Shown piece by piece: positions 11,667 to 22,623 of a stretch of 64,000 bases of DNA (positions are counted from its first letter, which is position 1; each line of letters starts with the position of its first letter). The stretch spans positions 1,364,001 through 1,428,000 of the forward strand of contig CM073201.1 in NCBI GenBank assembly GCA_037042915.1, in the 5' to 3' direction. The stretch is from Auricularia sp. M13. Lineage: Eukaryota > Basidiomycota > Agaricomycetes > Auriculariales > Auriculariaceae. The position numbers were made by a program, and so were the translations under genes. The notes under the pieces are model-generated. The model was not told the origin of the DNA. It saw only the letters and a list, made by a program, of their open reading frames with translations, and made no database searches.

Positions 11667-14257
11667 TCAGTCAATGCGTATCGCGCTGTACAGCCGCCGT
11701 ACAGCCCAGTACGACGCTAGGAACCCAACTGTGCCGCAAATCAAGAAGTTGAATGTGGCGAGGATGACAAGATAGCCGAAGTAAAGCAGTACGCTCGACA
11801 CTGAGTCGAGGGATAACCGCACACCCCAGTAGTACAGGCCGTATACCAACATCCACAGCGCGCTGCCTCCTCCCGCAAAAAATGCGCGCCAGTGCCATCT
11901 GTCAGAGCTATGAGCACGGTACCGACTCAAGAGTGGGTTAATAGCGTTCACCTGTACTCCTCCGCGCACAGCAAGAAGTAGATGAGCAAGATTGTGGCAG
12001 TTGCGGTCGTCAGGACTACAACGCCGGCAGTCGCGGCCACGAAGCCCCAAGCATAGTACGCTCGCGAAGCAAACAGGCTGGACAGTATAAAATACAGCTC
12101 AAGGAACGCCGCAACTTGAACACAACTCGTATCAGCCTAGGAACACATACCATCCACGCAGAGGGCGTACCAAATGGCAGTGCTCCGCATAGAACGACGG
12201 AGGCCCATGGACGCAGATACTTTGGCGCAGGTGGAATTTGTCGTGGGATTTGATTCACACGGACTGGATGAGAGATGCCCTAAAGGTCTGTCAGCACACC
12301 ACTATATCTTACGAGGCACTGGCGGGCGTACACCGTGCTTGCGACCGAAGTAACCTCCAACCGATGTGAGCGGGATGGAAATACCGAACCACATAAGGAC
12401 GATGACCAGCATAGTGCCTGTGCCCTCCAAGTCAGCTGGGCATCCGCCGCGTCACGGGTAATGGCTGCGCACCGAATGGCACTGCTCCGGACGACTCGGC
12501 GGAGATGAGCAGGAGGTTGAGCAGGAACATGATGACGAAGACAAATGTGGGCAGTAATGTTGCTGTGAGGAAGATGTTGCGCCTGTGGTTGAGACCATCA
12601 AGCGCCGTATACACTCGGGCTGATACGTAGCCACCAATGCTGCAACATGATGTCAGCACAGACAGTAAACTTGGAATGACAACAATGCTCACGCAGCAAA
12701 GAAGGTCCAGCAGACCAACATCACCGAGCCAAGGGAGCCGCGGTTCGAGGGCGACAAGAAACCAAGCAAAGAAAATACTGCAACAGATGAGTCCCAGAAT
12801 AACGGTCATTTCGACGTCCAAGCTCACCAAGCGTGACACCAACCATGGCAATGAGTTGCGCGCCATTTCCAACAAAGACGGACAGAATCATAGGATTCTG
12901 TGGCGGGCGGAAAACCTCGCCGTGGACGAGCTTCCAGCCGTAATCTTCCTGGACATCTTCCTGCAGGGGGGAGTTAGGTGCTGTCAACACAAGTAGGCTG
13001 GCCGGCTTACGCTGAGGTCGATCGCGTTGTAACGGGATACATCGCGGTTGACAGTCCGTAGCAGAACCATCGAGACCATGACGCAGAGGAACACGACAAT
13101 GATGATAGAGTTGAACAGGCTGAACCTGGAATATCGTGATATCAGCGGTGGACAAAGCAGTTGAGCTATGCGTGCATACCAATGAATACGAGGTTCGGCA
13201 ATACGCAAGTAATTGTCCCAGCGCGTTGCCCATCGCGTATCCGATTGCTGAACATTCCATTGAGCTTCGGAACGAGTGATCCAATCTGCCACGCACATTC
13301 CACTGCACCCTGTAGGTGAAGTACACTGTGTTGTCCCGATCCTCGCGCAGGATCAGCGGGCTTAGTTGGCTGTCACAATCAGGCTTGTCGGCGCTCTGCG
13401 TCTTGGAGATGCTGCAAGTGTGAAACGCGGAAGGTTATTTTGGGAGTGATTGACTGCCGCTGAGGGGACGCGCACCTCATCGGCCAGACGAGCACGCCGA
13501 CGACGCGATACTTCTTCGAGTCGCTGACATGATATTGTAGCATGATTTCGTAGTGGTTGTTGAACGCCGGCTCCTTCTCGAAGGAACCCTCGTCGTTCCC
13601 CAGGTTGAATCCTATGTCGTAGAATGTTTCACCTGTCCGGTTGTCCTGCTTAAGCTCGGCAGCTGGCAGGCCGTCGACCAGCCAGTTTATAGCATAGTCC
13701 TCCCGAATGCGCTCGTTTATGAAACGTGCATCGTCGCCTGGTATGACAGCCTTGCAGAGAGTCTGGCACCCGGTGTCCTTCATCATCTCAATATTATCGA
13801 ACGGCGAGTTGAAGATGCGGTCGCCGAAGAGAATGGATCCAAGGGATTCTGGCTGTCGCTGTATTTTCTCGGGTCTGCAGAAGTGGAACTTGTCCAAGTA
13901 GTAGTCGTCTGTGCGCAAGCATAAGTTAAGCTAGTGAGGTCGACGGGAGCGCTGTGCACGGTACAATTTATGAGCGAGCTCTGTGAAACGCGAAGTCAAC
14001 TAAGTGCGCAATAAACGTAGTGCAGGTCTCTGGACATACAAGCTTTGTGTGCCCCGGGCCCACAATTGGTGTCAGAGCGTTCACGTCGAGTCTAACCTAG
14101 CCATCGGTGAGCAGACGCGCCGCAAGTGAAGAGCAGACGCGACCTTGTCATAGAGCTCGAAATCATGAGGGGCTGCACCGGGCAAGTAGAAGGCGCATGC
14201 AACATGGGCAGCGAGCGCAAGGGTTAAGGCGCGTAGTCCTGTCCGCGAGTGCGGCAT
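11667..14257 (-). CDS. Transmembrane 9 superfamily protein (EMP70/nonaspanin)
   Basis: TM9SF proteins are Golgi/endosomal membrane proteins with a luminal N-terminal domain and nine transmembrane helices, linked to protein sorting and cell adhesion. A signal peptide opens the protein (MPHSRTGLRALTLALAAHVACA), followed by FYLPGAAPHDF. The luminal domain shows DDYYLDKFHFCRPEKIQRQP, ESLGSILFGDRIFNSPF and a FINERIREDYAINWLVDGLP region. The membrane part continues through many short exons to ALWMLVYGLYYWGVRLSL and TFNLICGTVGFLASYW-type sequence. The C-terminus YSAIRID resembles the KXD/E Golgi-retention signal of the family. Two or three paralogues are normal in fungi; I cannot tell which one this is. 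It is divergent from the F-box gene at 14768. Confidence 0.9.
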
Positions 14258-14767
14258 GGCGGGGGTGCGCAGGCGGTCGACGTCCGGTGCGGCGGTAAAC
14301 GTGTCCTGCGCCCCTGCAAACTCCGATGGTTTGTCTTTCTCCAGCGCTTCCCAGGCCCTTGCCGTATGTGCCGCATCGTAGGCGGCGATTCACGGCACTC
14401 TGCACTACAGCGACGCTCGAGCGAGGATCGGTCTCACTGCTCAGCGGCTTTGCAAATGCTGCACCAGAACGGCCGGCGCCTGCCCATAGGCCGCAGCTGG
14501 ATTGAGCGCCCAGGCATGGGCGTCAATGCAATTGAACCTGTAGGTGTATCTTCCAAACTCCCCTGGACTGCATGCTGATGCTCAGCAAGCTTGTGACATT
14601 TTTCTGGGCGTCTCCTCGCGCTGTCACTAACGCCGTAAACTGTTAATGATCGCCCCCAAACCGGCGCCTACTCTGGGCGCCAAACCACGCGTTAATGGGC
14701 GCCAAAAGACTCCCGCACGCGTTTAAAAGGCTGGGGGACTCAGGTCTCATGCCTCTCGTACCTGGTC
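14258..14767. other. Bidirectional promoter region (TM9 gene / F-box gene)
   Basis: These 510 bp separate two divergent start codons. The half next to the F-box gene holds paired GGCGCCAAA and ACGCGT boxes (listed separately) and a TTTAAAA element about 45 bp before its ATG. The half next to the TM9 gene shows no motif I recognise. Confidence 0.6.
14676..14722 (+). promoter_or_regulatory. Paired E2F-like and MCB-like boxes
   Basis: GGCGCCAAA occurs at 14676-14684 and 14698-14706. ACGCGT occurs at 14687-14692 and 14717-14722. The order box-MCB-box-MCB makes a short imperfect direct repeat. GGCGCCAAA read backwards is TTTGGCGCC, an E2F-type core, and ACGCGT is the MluI cell-cycle box bound by MBF in yeasts. 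A TTTAAAA stretch follows at about 14722. The block ends 45 bp before the ATG at 14768, so it most likely serves that gene; whether it drives G1/S expression is inference. Confidence 0.5.
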
Positions 14768-16027
14768 ATGGACCGTCTACCTTCAGAAGTCCTGCACTCG
14801 ATCTGTGCGCTGCTGCTCCTCCGGGATCTCCTCGCTCTCGTCTCTGTCAATCGCGTCATGCACGCGCATTGCATCGAGCTCATCTACGCCTCAATACAGC
14901 ACATCCATCTATTCTCATGTGGAAAGGACGCGGATATGCCATCCCAACGCTGCCTCAGCACGCTGGCAACGTCCACCGTTGCGTCCTCTGCGGTCCGCCA
15001 CATGGCCATTCGCGGCGTGCCGTGGCAGGATGCGTCAACGATGCTGAACCTCGAAGCAGCATTGCGTGGCATGCACCGGTTAGTGTCGCTCGACACGTCT
15101 GCCGCGCCAGGCCTCGAATCACTGTTGCTTTTGGCACGCACTTGCGCTGATCCAGACTTCCTACCCGGTCTTGAAGCCATTAACGTCGCGTCCGCCGACA
15201 CTGCGCTGTATCTCTGCGCCGGTCGTCGGATCTCATCCATCCGGGTCGCGTCGGAGATGCCCTCGCGCGAGCTTCTCCAATTGCTCGCCGTCGCCGGCGC
15301 CAGCGCCAATGTTCGCCAACTTCAAGCGGTTCTATCGGACGTGTCCACACCGCGATCCGCAGGCAAAACGCTTCGACGAATAATGGCTTCTTCGCCGGGT
15401 TTGGCTGTCCTTGGTTTGGAATTTAAAGTATCAAGGACGTCAGAGTCAGACATGCAAGTGCGTAGCAAAGCGTGCTTGTCACGAGTGCCCAATCATTAAC
15501 ATTCCCCCACCAGGCATTCTCTGTCGATCTGTTGGAAATGATGCATGCGGTCGGCCCTCTGAGGCGCCTCTCGCTTGTCATAACTCCTCTGGGGTCCCCC
15601 GCGCCGTCACTGGCATGCCCCTTAGCCACAGCGCTCATGGACACATGCTCGACCCTTACCCACCTCGAACTGCAATGGAAGGTCTGGGTCAGCGACGGAA
15701 ACAATGTCTCGTGCCCGGAACTGCCTTGGAGCGCGTTCATGCGGACCTCGTGGGCGTACACTACCGCGGAGCCACCAGTCGCCGCCGAGATCGCCAGCGT
15801 GATCGCCTGCCAACGGTACAGTTAGTGCCTCTGACATCTGCCATGGCTTTCTTCAGCTGACCAGTGCCCCAACAGAGGCTCTTGGGCTGAGCAATATCAA
15901 CTTCTCTCCGATTCCCGACACGTTTAACCTGGACAGCGCGCCCACCGGGACTCCATCGGCCAAGAGTAATCTGGCTCGGACTGGATCATGCAATGGGGCC
16001 ATTGGCTCTGACTTTGGGTTTCACTAG
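14768..16027 (+). CDS. F-box-type protein, unknown target
   Basis: The N-terminus reads as a short F-box: MDRLPSEVLHSICALLLLRD followed by LLALVSVNRVMHAHC. Proteins of this layout act as substrate adaptors of SCF ubiquitin ligases and are highly expanded in Agaricomycetes. The rest (about 50-340) is a leucine-rich stretch without clear repeats (LEAINVASADTALYLCAG, LRRLSLVITPLGSPAPSL). Exon 1 is long (14768-15450), and the next exon begins AFSVDLLEMMHAVG. The end is uncertain: reading on without splicing stops at 15825, while removal of a 49 nt intron near 15817-15865 stays in frame to a stop at 16027. I prefer the longer form because the added segment is open and protein-like. No substrate can be proposed. 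Confidence 0.65.
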
Positions 16028-18680
16028 CCTATCCCGACATTCTGACAGACCGCATCGCTCACGACATCACGACCCTGTACCATATTTGTATACAAATTTT
16101 CTTTTTGGGTATTGCGACGCTCGTTCTCGAATCGAAAAGTCATTGCCAATCGGTCTAGCTGTCCATGAACCTACACAACAAACAGCGCAGACTGCCACAA
16201 CAACGCAGGTTTGCTGAAGCCACAACATGTCGACGAGGGAGACTGTGCGACGAATGCGTACTGTCCACCTTTCTCTGCCCATTGGATGCTTTGCCATGAA
16301 ACTAAAGACCACCGGCATACTCAGCTCACGAGAGCAAGCGTGGTATGTTTGGCGCCTGTCTGTCAGAGCACCACATACGTAAGTCCAAGTGAGAAAACTG
16401 ACACCGTGCTACCCGGCTTGGTTTTCAGCATCGTGATAAGTACATGTCCTGTCGATACGGACCACAGCGATGAACCCAGCTAGTGATGGAGAGTGGATAG
16501 TTCAGGGTGGGATGCGGAGACGCAGTGGCATCTTCGGCGGAGGGGAACGTACAAGTCGTCAGACACATGCTAAATACACAGCGAGACGCTCAGTGGTCCG
16601 TTCCATGATGTGAACGCGCTCAGTAAGCCTGACTTTGGAGACCGCTGATACGTAGCACTCCCGCCTGGGCCTCCGCCGTGCGGGGCGCACAGGAGAATGG
16701 CATGAATGCTCAGCGCTGAACCGCGCCACTCGGGCCCCTGCCGTTGAGTCCCGGGGAAGCGTACGCCACATGCAAATCAAACCGACCAGATATTGCTACT
16801 GTAATCCAAGAGCTAACTGCAAGCTCATGTCGAGATCAGAACGGTGCTCTCTGATCTAGAAGATTCGCAGTAGTACTTACCGCCGTAATGCGTCCGCAGA
16901 ACCTGGGCTGAGAATCCCGATGGCGCCTGGCGCGTGCATGCTCGATTTGGACTCTACTGCTGGAAGGTTTTCTTGTACCGAGCTGCCAAGCCTGCAGGGC
17001 AAGTGGCAAGCCTGTCATCGAACTTGTGGCAAGCCGTTGTCCCCGGGGCACTGGCAGCTGATGTGTCGCGCAAGGATTAACAAATGCCGGTACAGACACC
17101 ACGAATCGCCGGGTCCTTGTGGGGAAAACAGGACACCGGATAGGTGCTTGGTTATTATGCCAGTCGATTGACATAATTGCGAATGCCACGGTGCCGCATA
17201 TCTGAGGGGCATAGACGCGAACTTTGGAAAGTTCAGTAAGCACGAAGCAGTCGGGCGGCCGAAGAACTGAGCTTCTCCGCTTCTCCTCCTTGCTGGGCAT
17301 AAGACAGGCAGGGGATGCATGACTGAGAAACGCACGGCGGAAAGGCTAGGAAACGATTCACATTGGCGAGGCCAATGCTGTGACGGTGCGCTGTCTAGTT
17401 CGGCCATCGCGAGCGCCCGTCATGGCCCAACGGGCGCTCGCGGTTTCCAGTGGCTGAAATTGGAACTGGGCCAGGCTGAAAAGTCACAACGCGGGTTTGA
17501 CAGCATCGTTGGAGAGCGCCCCGCAAGGTACGATACAGGAACGCTAAAGCGGATTTCCCTCAGCGGACCCGCAGTCTGCCACCTCTGTGGAACACTTAGA
17601 GGGGAAGACATACTGTATGGCAAAATCGACAGTGATGATAGTACCCCGCGCACAGGTACATAGAGCGCTGGATGGAATTGTTCCTAAACCTGATCTTGCC
17701 AGAGTGCGCGGGCCTCCACATCGCCAGGAGACCACATGCACAGTAGTCCATGTTCAGGGAAGTAGCCGCACAGACCCTAAGTTCTCTGCGCTGGGGTGTA
17801 CTCAGCCGCGGCTAGCAAGTGTGGTTTGAAGCGCGCTGCGCCCGGCGCTCGTTGTTCGCGCCTGCCGCCCACGAACTATGGCTCAGGAGCCGGTGGCAGC
17901 GCAATCGAGAGCGAGAGTATGATATCAGAATAAACAAGAAAAAGCGAGTCCGCATCAAGTCCCAACGTAATTATCGCCGGACCTCGGACCTCCAAAATCC
18001 GCAAATCCAAGGATAGAGAACCAGCAGATGCAGATCACACGAGACGCTATCTCTGAATGGTGGGCAATAACAGGCACAGAAGACAGTGCGTGAGGTAGAT
18101 AGCCCTTCGAACTGCGGCGCGCAATCACCAACCGAAACCGGTCAGGGACCTCGGGCAAAAATCGCGAGAAACCCAAGATGGACTGAGCACCCTGCGCTCA
18201 GTGTGCGACCCAAAGCTAACAATGACGTCTAGATAGCAAAAGCGTTCAGTTCGCAAGTTATGACATGCACTCATAGGTGAGGATAGAGCGCGAGAGTACG
18301 GAAGAAGCGCCGACCGATCTGCCTCAGGAACTGACCAACAGGCGCTCACTGGAAAGCTCCTGGGTTTGTAAACCATATGTGACGTAGCGCGTCGATAGCA
18401 GTAGCAAGCAAGCCAGCATCTCGATACGGGCAGAGGTTGCTGGTTCTCGAGTACGAGAACGTGCACGTTGTCGCAGGCGCTGGACTAGAGTCCCCTAATC
18501 GAGTCAGAGCGTCACACATGTGTAACTTGCGGCAAACGTCTGGAAGGAACTGTGATGCAGATAGCAGATGTACTGGATTGACGGGAATAATGCTCACAAT
18601 AGAAGGAAAGTCCAGCACGAACGGCGGCAGGACGGCGCCAGTCGGTACGCGCTTTTCGTCGCGGATCGAAAGAACAGGCA
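16028..18680. other. Gene-poor stretch, nothing recognised
   Basis: This 2.65 kb between two convergent genes has no conserved coding frame on either strand. Open frames reach at most about 155 codons, are rich in Arg/Ser/Cys and overlap each other on opposite strands, as in non-coding GC-rich DNA. No terminal repeats, poly-A tails or transposase motifs were seen. The only clear structure is the hairpin at 17408-17442. A smaller dyad (7 bp arms, 4 nt loop) lies at 18443-18460. Confidence 0.55.
17408..17442. repeat. Perfect 13-bp inverted repeat (hairpin)
   Basis: CGCGAGCGCCCGT at 17408-17420 and its exact reverse complement at 17430-17442 flank a 9 nt loop. The arms are nearly pure GC, so the stem would be very stable as RNA or as a DNA cruciform. 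It lies in the gene-poor stretch, away from any gene end I can place. Confidence 0.75.
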
Positions 18681-19778
18681 TCATAACTGCCTTCGTCCTC
18701 GGGTAGCAGTGCTCGCCGCTCCCTTTCTCTTGCGAAACATGCTCGGGGCCGGTGCAGACGCTGCAGGGGAGGCGTCTTCCTCCTGCTTGGGAATCTTTAA
18801 TTGATCCACAGTTTGCGAATCGTTGGGCGCGGAGCTGCCAGCTTCTTCTGTTGAGGTTTCTGGTGCAACTGCAAGAACGGCAGGCTCTCTACCATTCCCC
18901 TTCTCTCCGGGTGGTGCATCCGGCGTGTCGCCGCGGTCGCCAAGATGGTCGTCGCCAGCTTTGGACGCGGCTTTGTTCCACGACACGGGCGCCCATCTCG
19001 GTGCATCGGCGACCGACGCGGTCGCTGTAATGGCGCTCGCGCCCACGCCCGCAATATCAGGCTTCTTCTCGTCGGACAGGGCAGGATCCGAGGGTTCGTC
19101 TTTGCGTTTGACTTTGACGATGATAGGGTCGTACAGGTCGCCGAGCAGGCCTGGAGCGATCTTGCGTTTCTTGACCTCGAAGGTCCGCGTGTCCTCTTCG
19201 TCGACTGGAGCAGGGCGTTTGAGGTCAAGCTCCGCATGGGACGGCATGGCCACGGGTTGTGCAGGCGCAGAAGTCGACGCAACGACCTCCCAGTCGCCGA
19301 TGCGGCCTTCGTTCTGGCGCACTGCGGCGACTGCGGCAGCCTTGACCGCCTCCTCGTCGACGATGCCCAGGTCCGCGGCTGTCGTGTAATTGGATATCGA
19401 GAAGCCCATCTTGGCAGGCTTTGGTCGCGCCTGGGGCGGCGGAGCAGGTGGTGCAGACGAGGAGGACGGCCCTCCACGACCTGCACCGACATCGACAGAG
19501 TAAGCGGCCTGTGCTGCCTGTTGAGAGCGTCAGCATGGTGCAGATAATACCATAGAAAAGGTGCATACCGCGTCTATGCGCTTCATTTCGCGCTTTTCCT
19601 CCTCGTCGTCCCGCTTCTTGCGCTCTGCCGTCTTGTAGAGATTGCGCACATAGCGCTCCTTGTTGCCCTGGTGCCTCAAGCCGTTCTCGTGCTGGTTGCG
19701 GGAGGGCGCATCGTCTGCGATGTATATTTCGCAGTATTTGCAAAAGTATTTCTTCTTGGACACCCAGTATTCGCTCAT
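18681..19778 (-). CDS. U1-type (matrin) zinc-finger protein, WBP4-like
   Basis: The first exon holds a U1-type zinc finger near the N-terminus, MSEYWVSKKKYFCKYCEIYI with later paired His (NQHENGLRH), followed by a basic helix (ERYVRNLYKTAERKKRDDEE). This start and finger match the WBP4/FBP21 group of spliceosome-associated proteins. After one intron (near 19517-19567) the second exon encodes about 270 mostly disordered residues with NVKVKR-like basic patches, EAVKAAAVAAVRQNEGRIGDWEVV and a final SMFRKRKGAASTATRGRRQL. The FRKRK end resembles the FKKRK tail of WBP4 relatives. No WW domain is visible, so 'WBP4-like' rests on the finger and tail only. A nuclear role in pre-mRNA splicing is inferred. 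Confidence 0.75.
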
Positions 19779-20139
19779 CGTGTCGGTCGAGGGCAAGCAG
19801 TGGCGCGGACCCGCCGCATTTCGCCGATGCCAGTCGTTTGTCTCCGGTTCCCGTGACTTCCACGGTGCCTCTCTCAGGCACCTCAGTGCGCTCCCAGACT
19901 CAGTCTCATGCAAGGGAATTTAGACATTGCAAAGGCGTGTAGCCGTGTGTCGGTGATTTAATGGCAATGGAAGCACGTGGGAGGGACGGATTGACTGCTT
20001 CGCGCTTTCATCTTCCGTGCTTTTGAGCGGCCGGTATCCGGCTTGGTTCACGTTCTCCCAGGAGCATTATATGCCAGGCGCCTGAGCCTGCGTCCGTCTC
20101 ATCCGTCCCTCTGTCCATATCCCCTCCCCAGCCAGCACG
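19779..20139. other. Bidirectional promoter region (zinc-finger gene / MFS gene)
   Basis: These 361 bp lie between divergent start codons at 19778 and 20140. The stretch just before the MFS gene is pyrimidine-rich, as in many fungal core promoters. No specific motif was recognised. Confidence 0.5.
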
Positions 20140-22343
20140 ATGAGCATGGACCCTGCCACCGACGACGACTTCAGCGACAAGAAGGGCTCGTCGGACATGC
20201 AGGTCGAGCAGGCCATCGAGCCCGCGTCGCCGACTGCAGACCGGGGCTCGCCGCAGCAATACAGGCTGTATAGGCGCCGATGGGCTGGTCTCGTCGCTCT
20301 CGTGCGTGCCGTTGTTTCGCTCGCCGGCAGTCGAGATCCTGACGCGCCTCGCGCAGTTCTTCCTCAACATCATCGCTGGCGCCAGCTGGCCATGGTTTGG
20401 GCCGATATCTATTCCCAGTACGCCGTCTGCCCCTCGCATACTACTCACGGGGCTGAGAATACGGCCGCATACAGTGTCCCAGCGATTCGGTTTCACGCTG
20501 ACCCAGGTCAATTGGCTGGGCAACGTCGTGTCGCTGTTTTTCCTCCCCGTTTCCGTCTGTGCGTAACGATATACCATGGCGACGACAGCCACTGAACTTG
20601 CTTTGTAGGCTTGCCCTTCCTACTCGGCCGCTTCGGTATCCGCAACATTGTGCGTATAGCACCACAGCCTAGAATTCGCGCTCACATGGGCATACCACGC
20701 AGTGTCTCGCAGGGGGGCTTTGCTTGCTCCTTTCTGCATGGCTCCGCTATGCCGGCACCGCAAGCTCGTTGAGCCCGGGTGGCAGATATGCCCTCATGCT
20801 CATAGCGCAGGTGCGCATCTGCAGATCCGCATTTCCGTAGCTGACCACACGGACCGCAGATACTTGTAGGCATTCCACAGGCAATATACCAGGTCATTGG
20901 CCCGAAATACTCGGAAACCTGGTTCGACCTGAGGTTCCGCACGACTGCGACCATGATCATCGCCATCTGTGAGCGATTATACCTGATCGCTTGTTGGACG
21001 TCTCTGCTCATTTAGGGTGTTACAAAGCGAATCCGCTTGGGAGTGCCCTGGGCCAGCTGCTTTCGCCAATACTGGAAGATCCCAAGGATTCTGTACGTCC
21101 ACCAACCTTAAACCAGGAACCACAACTAACATATGACGCTCCCGTAGATACTCATGCTTGGGATCATCGGCACCGTCATTGCGCCGTTGGTATTGCTCAT
21201 CGGTGACAAGCCTCCAGTACCTCCCAGTGCGTTGCATGCTCTAACATCCGACTGTTCCACATGCGGAGCTAACTTCTTCGGGACTATTGCAGCACACGCT
21301 GCCTCAACTCCGTCACCGCCAATGCTGGCTACGCTGCGGGCCATGGTTGGCAAGCAACGAGCTGACGAGCCTAGTATGGACCTGCGCGAGCGCATCGACT
21401 TCGCGCTGCTCATCGTTATCTTCGGCTTCTGTGTCGAGAAGTGCGCTCCCGTTCGTCGCCTTTTCCTACCGGGCTGGCTAACCGCCGTCCTATCCAGCGT
21501 ATCATCGTTTTCCCTGCTCAGCAACGAAATTCTCGTGCGTTTCACCTCTTCCGTTTATCCGCCGCGGTGCCTGGTTGGCTAGTACTTCTTCGTTGACACG
21601 CCTTTTTCTATAGGAACCGTATGGATATTCGTCTGATCAGGCTGGCTTCGTGGTATGCCCTATGGTAGCTACGCAGCATCCTGTACCTGTGATTTACGCG
21701 TGGCATTTCAGGGCGCGGCGCTGCTATTCTCCGGTATCGTCGCAGCCGTCGTATCCGCGCCGATCCTCGACCGTGTCCTGACGAACCACCTCGGTAAGTG
21801 AATTCCTAGAGCCCCCGCGCCGAGAAAGCATTGCTGAAGCTTGATTTGTGTATGCAGGCATTGCGGTCCGCGTGCTTATGCCTGCCCTTGCTGCCGGATG
21901 GGTCGGCTTCATATTCGCGGTCAAGCGCGACGGCATAGGCGGCTTGTTCGCCGATGTCATCATAGTCGGTATCACGTCCCTGATTCTGCTGCCCGTCGGG
22001 CTCGAGATTGGGTGCGAGGTCACGCGCAATCCGGAGACGTCCTCCGCGATTCTGTGGTGCGTTGCGAATGCACTGAACCTCATCTTCGTCCCGAGTGAGT
22101 GCTGTCCTTTTCGCGATTCTGCTCCATTAAACACAGCACGTGCATGTAGTCCTGCACGCAATGCGCGCCTCGGACAACGCCAACCCGCCACGCAATTTCC
22201 GCTCGGGGCTCATCTTGAACGCGTGCCTGATGGTATTCTCCGCGCTGCTCGTCTTTGGCATCCGCGGGCGGCAAAAACGACGCGAGACCGACCAGCAGAT
22301 GGCGCACGAGATGAAGCAGCGAGGGCAGCGAGCGACAGTGTGA
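20140..22343 (+). CDS. MFS transporter, FLVCR/SLC49-like
   Basis: This is a 12-helix major facilitator. After an acidic N-terminal tail the conserved entry YRLYRRRWAGLVAL leads, across an intron, to FFLNIIAGASWPWFGPIS, then FGFTLTQVNWLGNVVSLFFL and GLPFLLGRFGIRNI. Membrane exons follow to RDGIGGLFADVIIVGITSL and a last helix (LILNACLMVFSALLVFGI), ending in a charged tail with RRETDQQMAHEMKQRG. The RRRW and WPWFGPIS motifs are typical of the FLVCR/DIRC2 branch (SLC49) and its fungal relatives. Animal members move heme, choline or pyridoxine; no substrate can be assigned here. About nine introns. The ATG at 20140 is the first in the reading frame. Confidence 0.82.
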
Positions 22344-22623
22344 ACCGTTGACGAAAGTACCTATACTGACCCGCAGTCTGCTGAAACAGCGGAAGCGCAT
22401 CCACACACGCGCTCACGCGCACACTTTGTCGGACGGGCGGATTTCTCAGCCGTTGCATGCTGGCTGGACGGTATTGTATGCTTATGTAACCTACCATCTG
22501 AGAGTGGTATTAGTATCCTTTGCACGAGCGTTGTATGAGAAGCGAGAACATGTGTAACAGTGTAATGAGCGGCCGCGGAGTTGAAACCGCGTCAGAAAAC
22601 GTCTGGCGCACACCGTGACGGCC

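Noticed and set aside
16836-17407. Two overlapping minus-strand frames of about 130-155 codons in the gene-poor stretch
   Set aside because: Composition is rich in Arg, Ser, Cys and Pro, with no domain, and the two overlap in different frames without splice sites that would join them.
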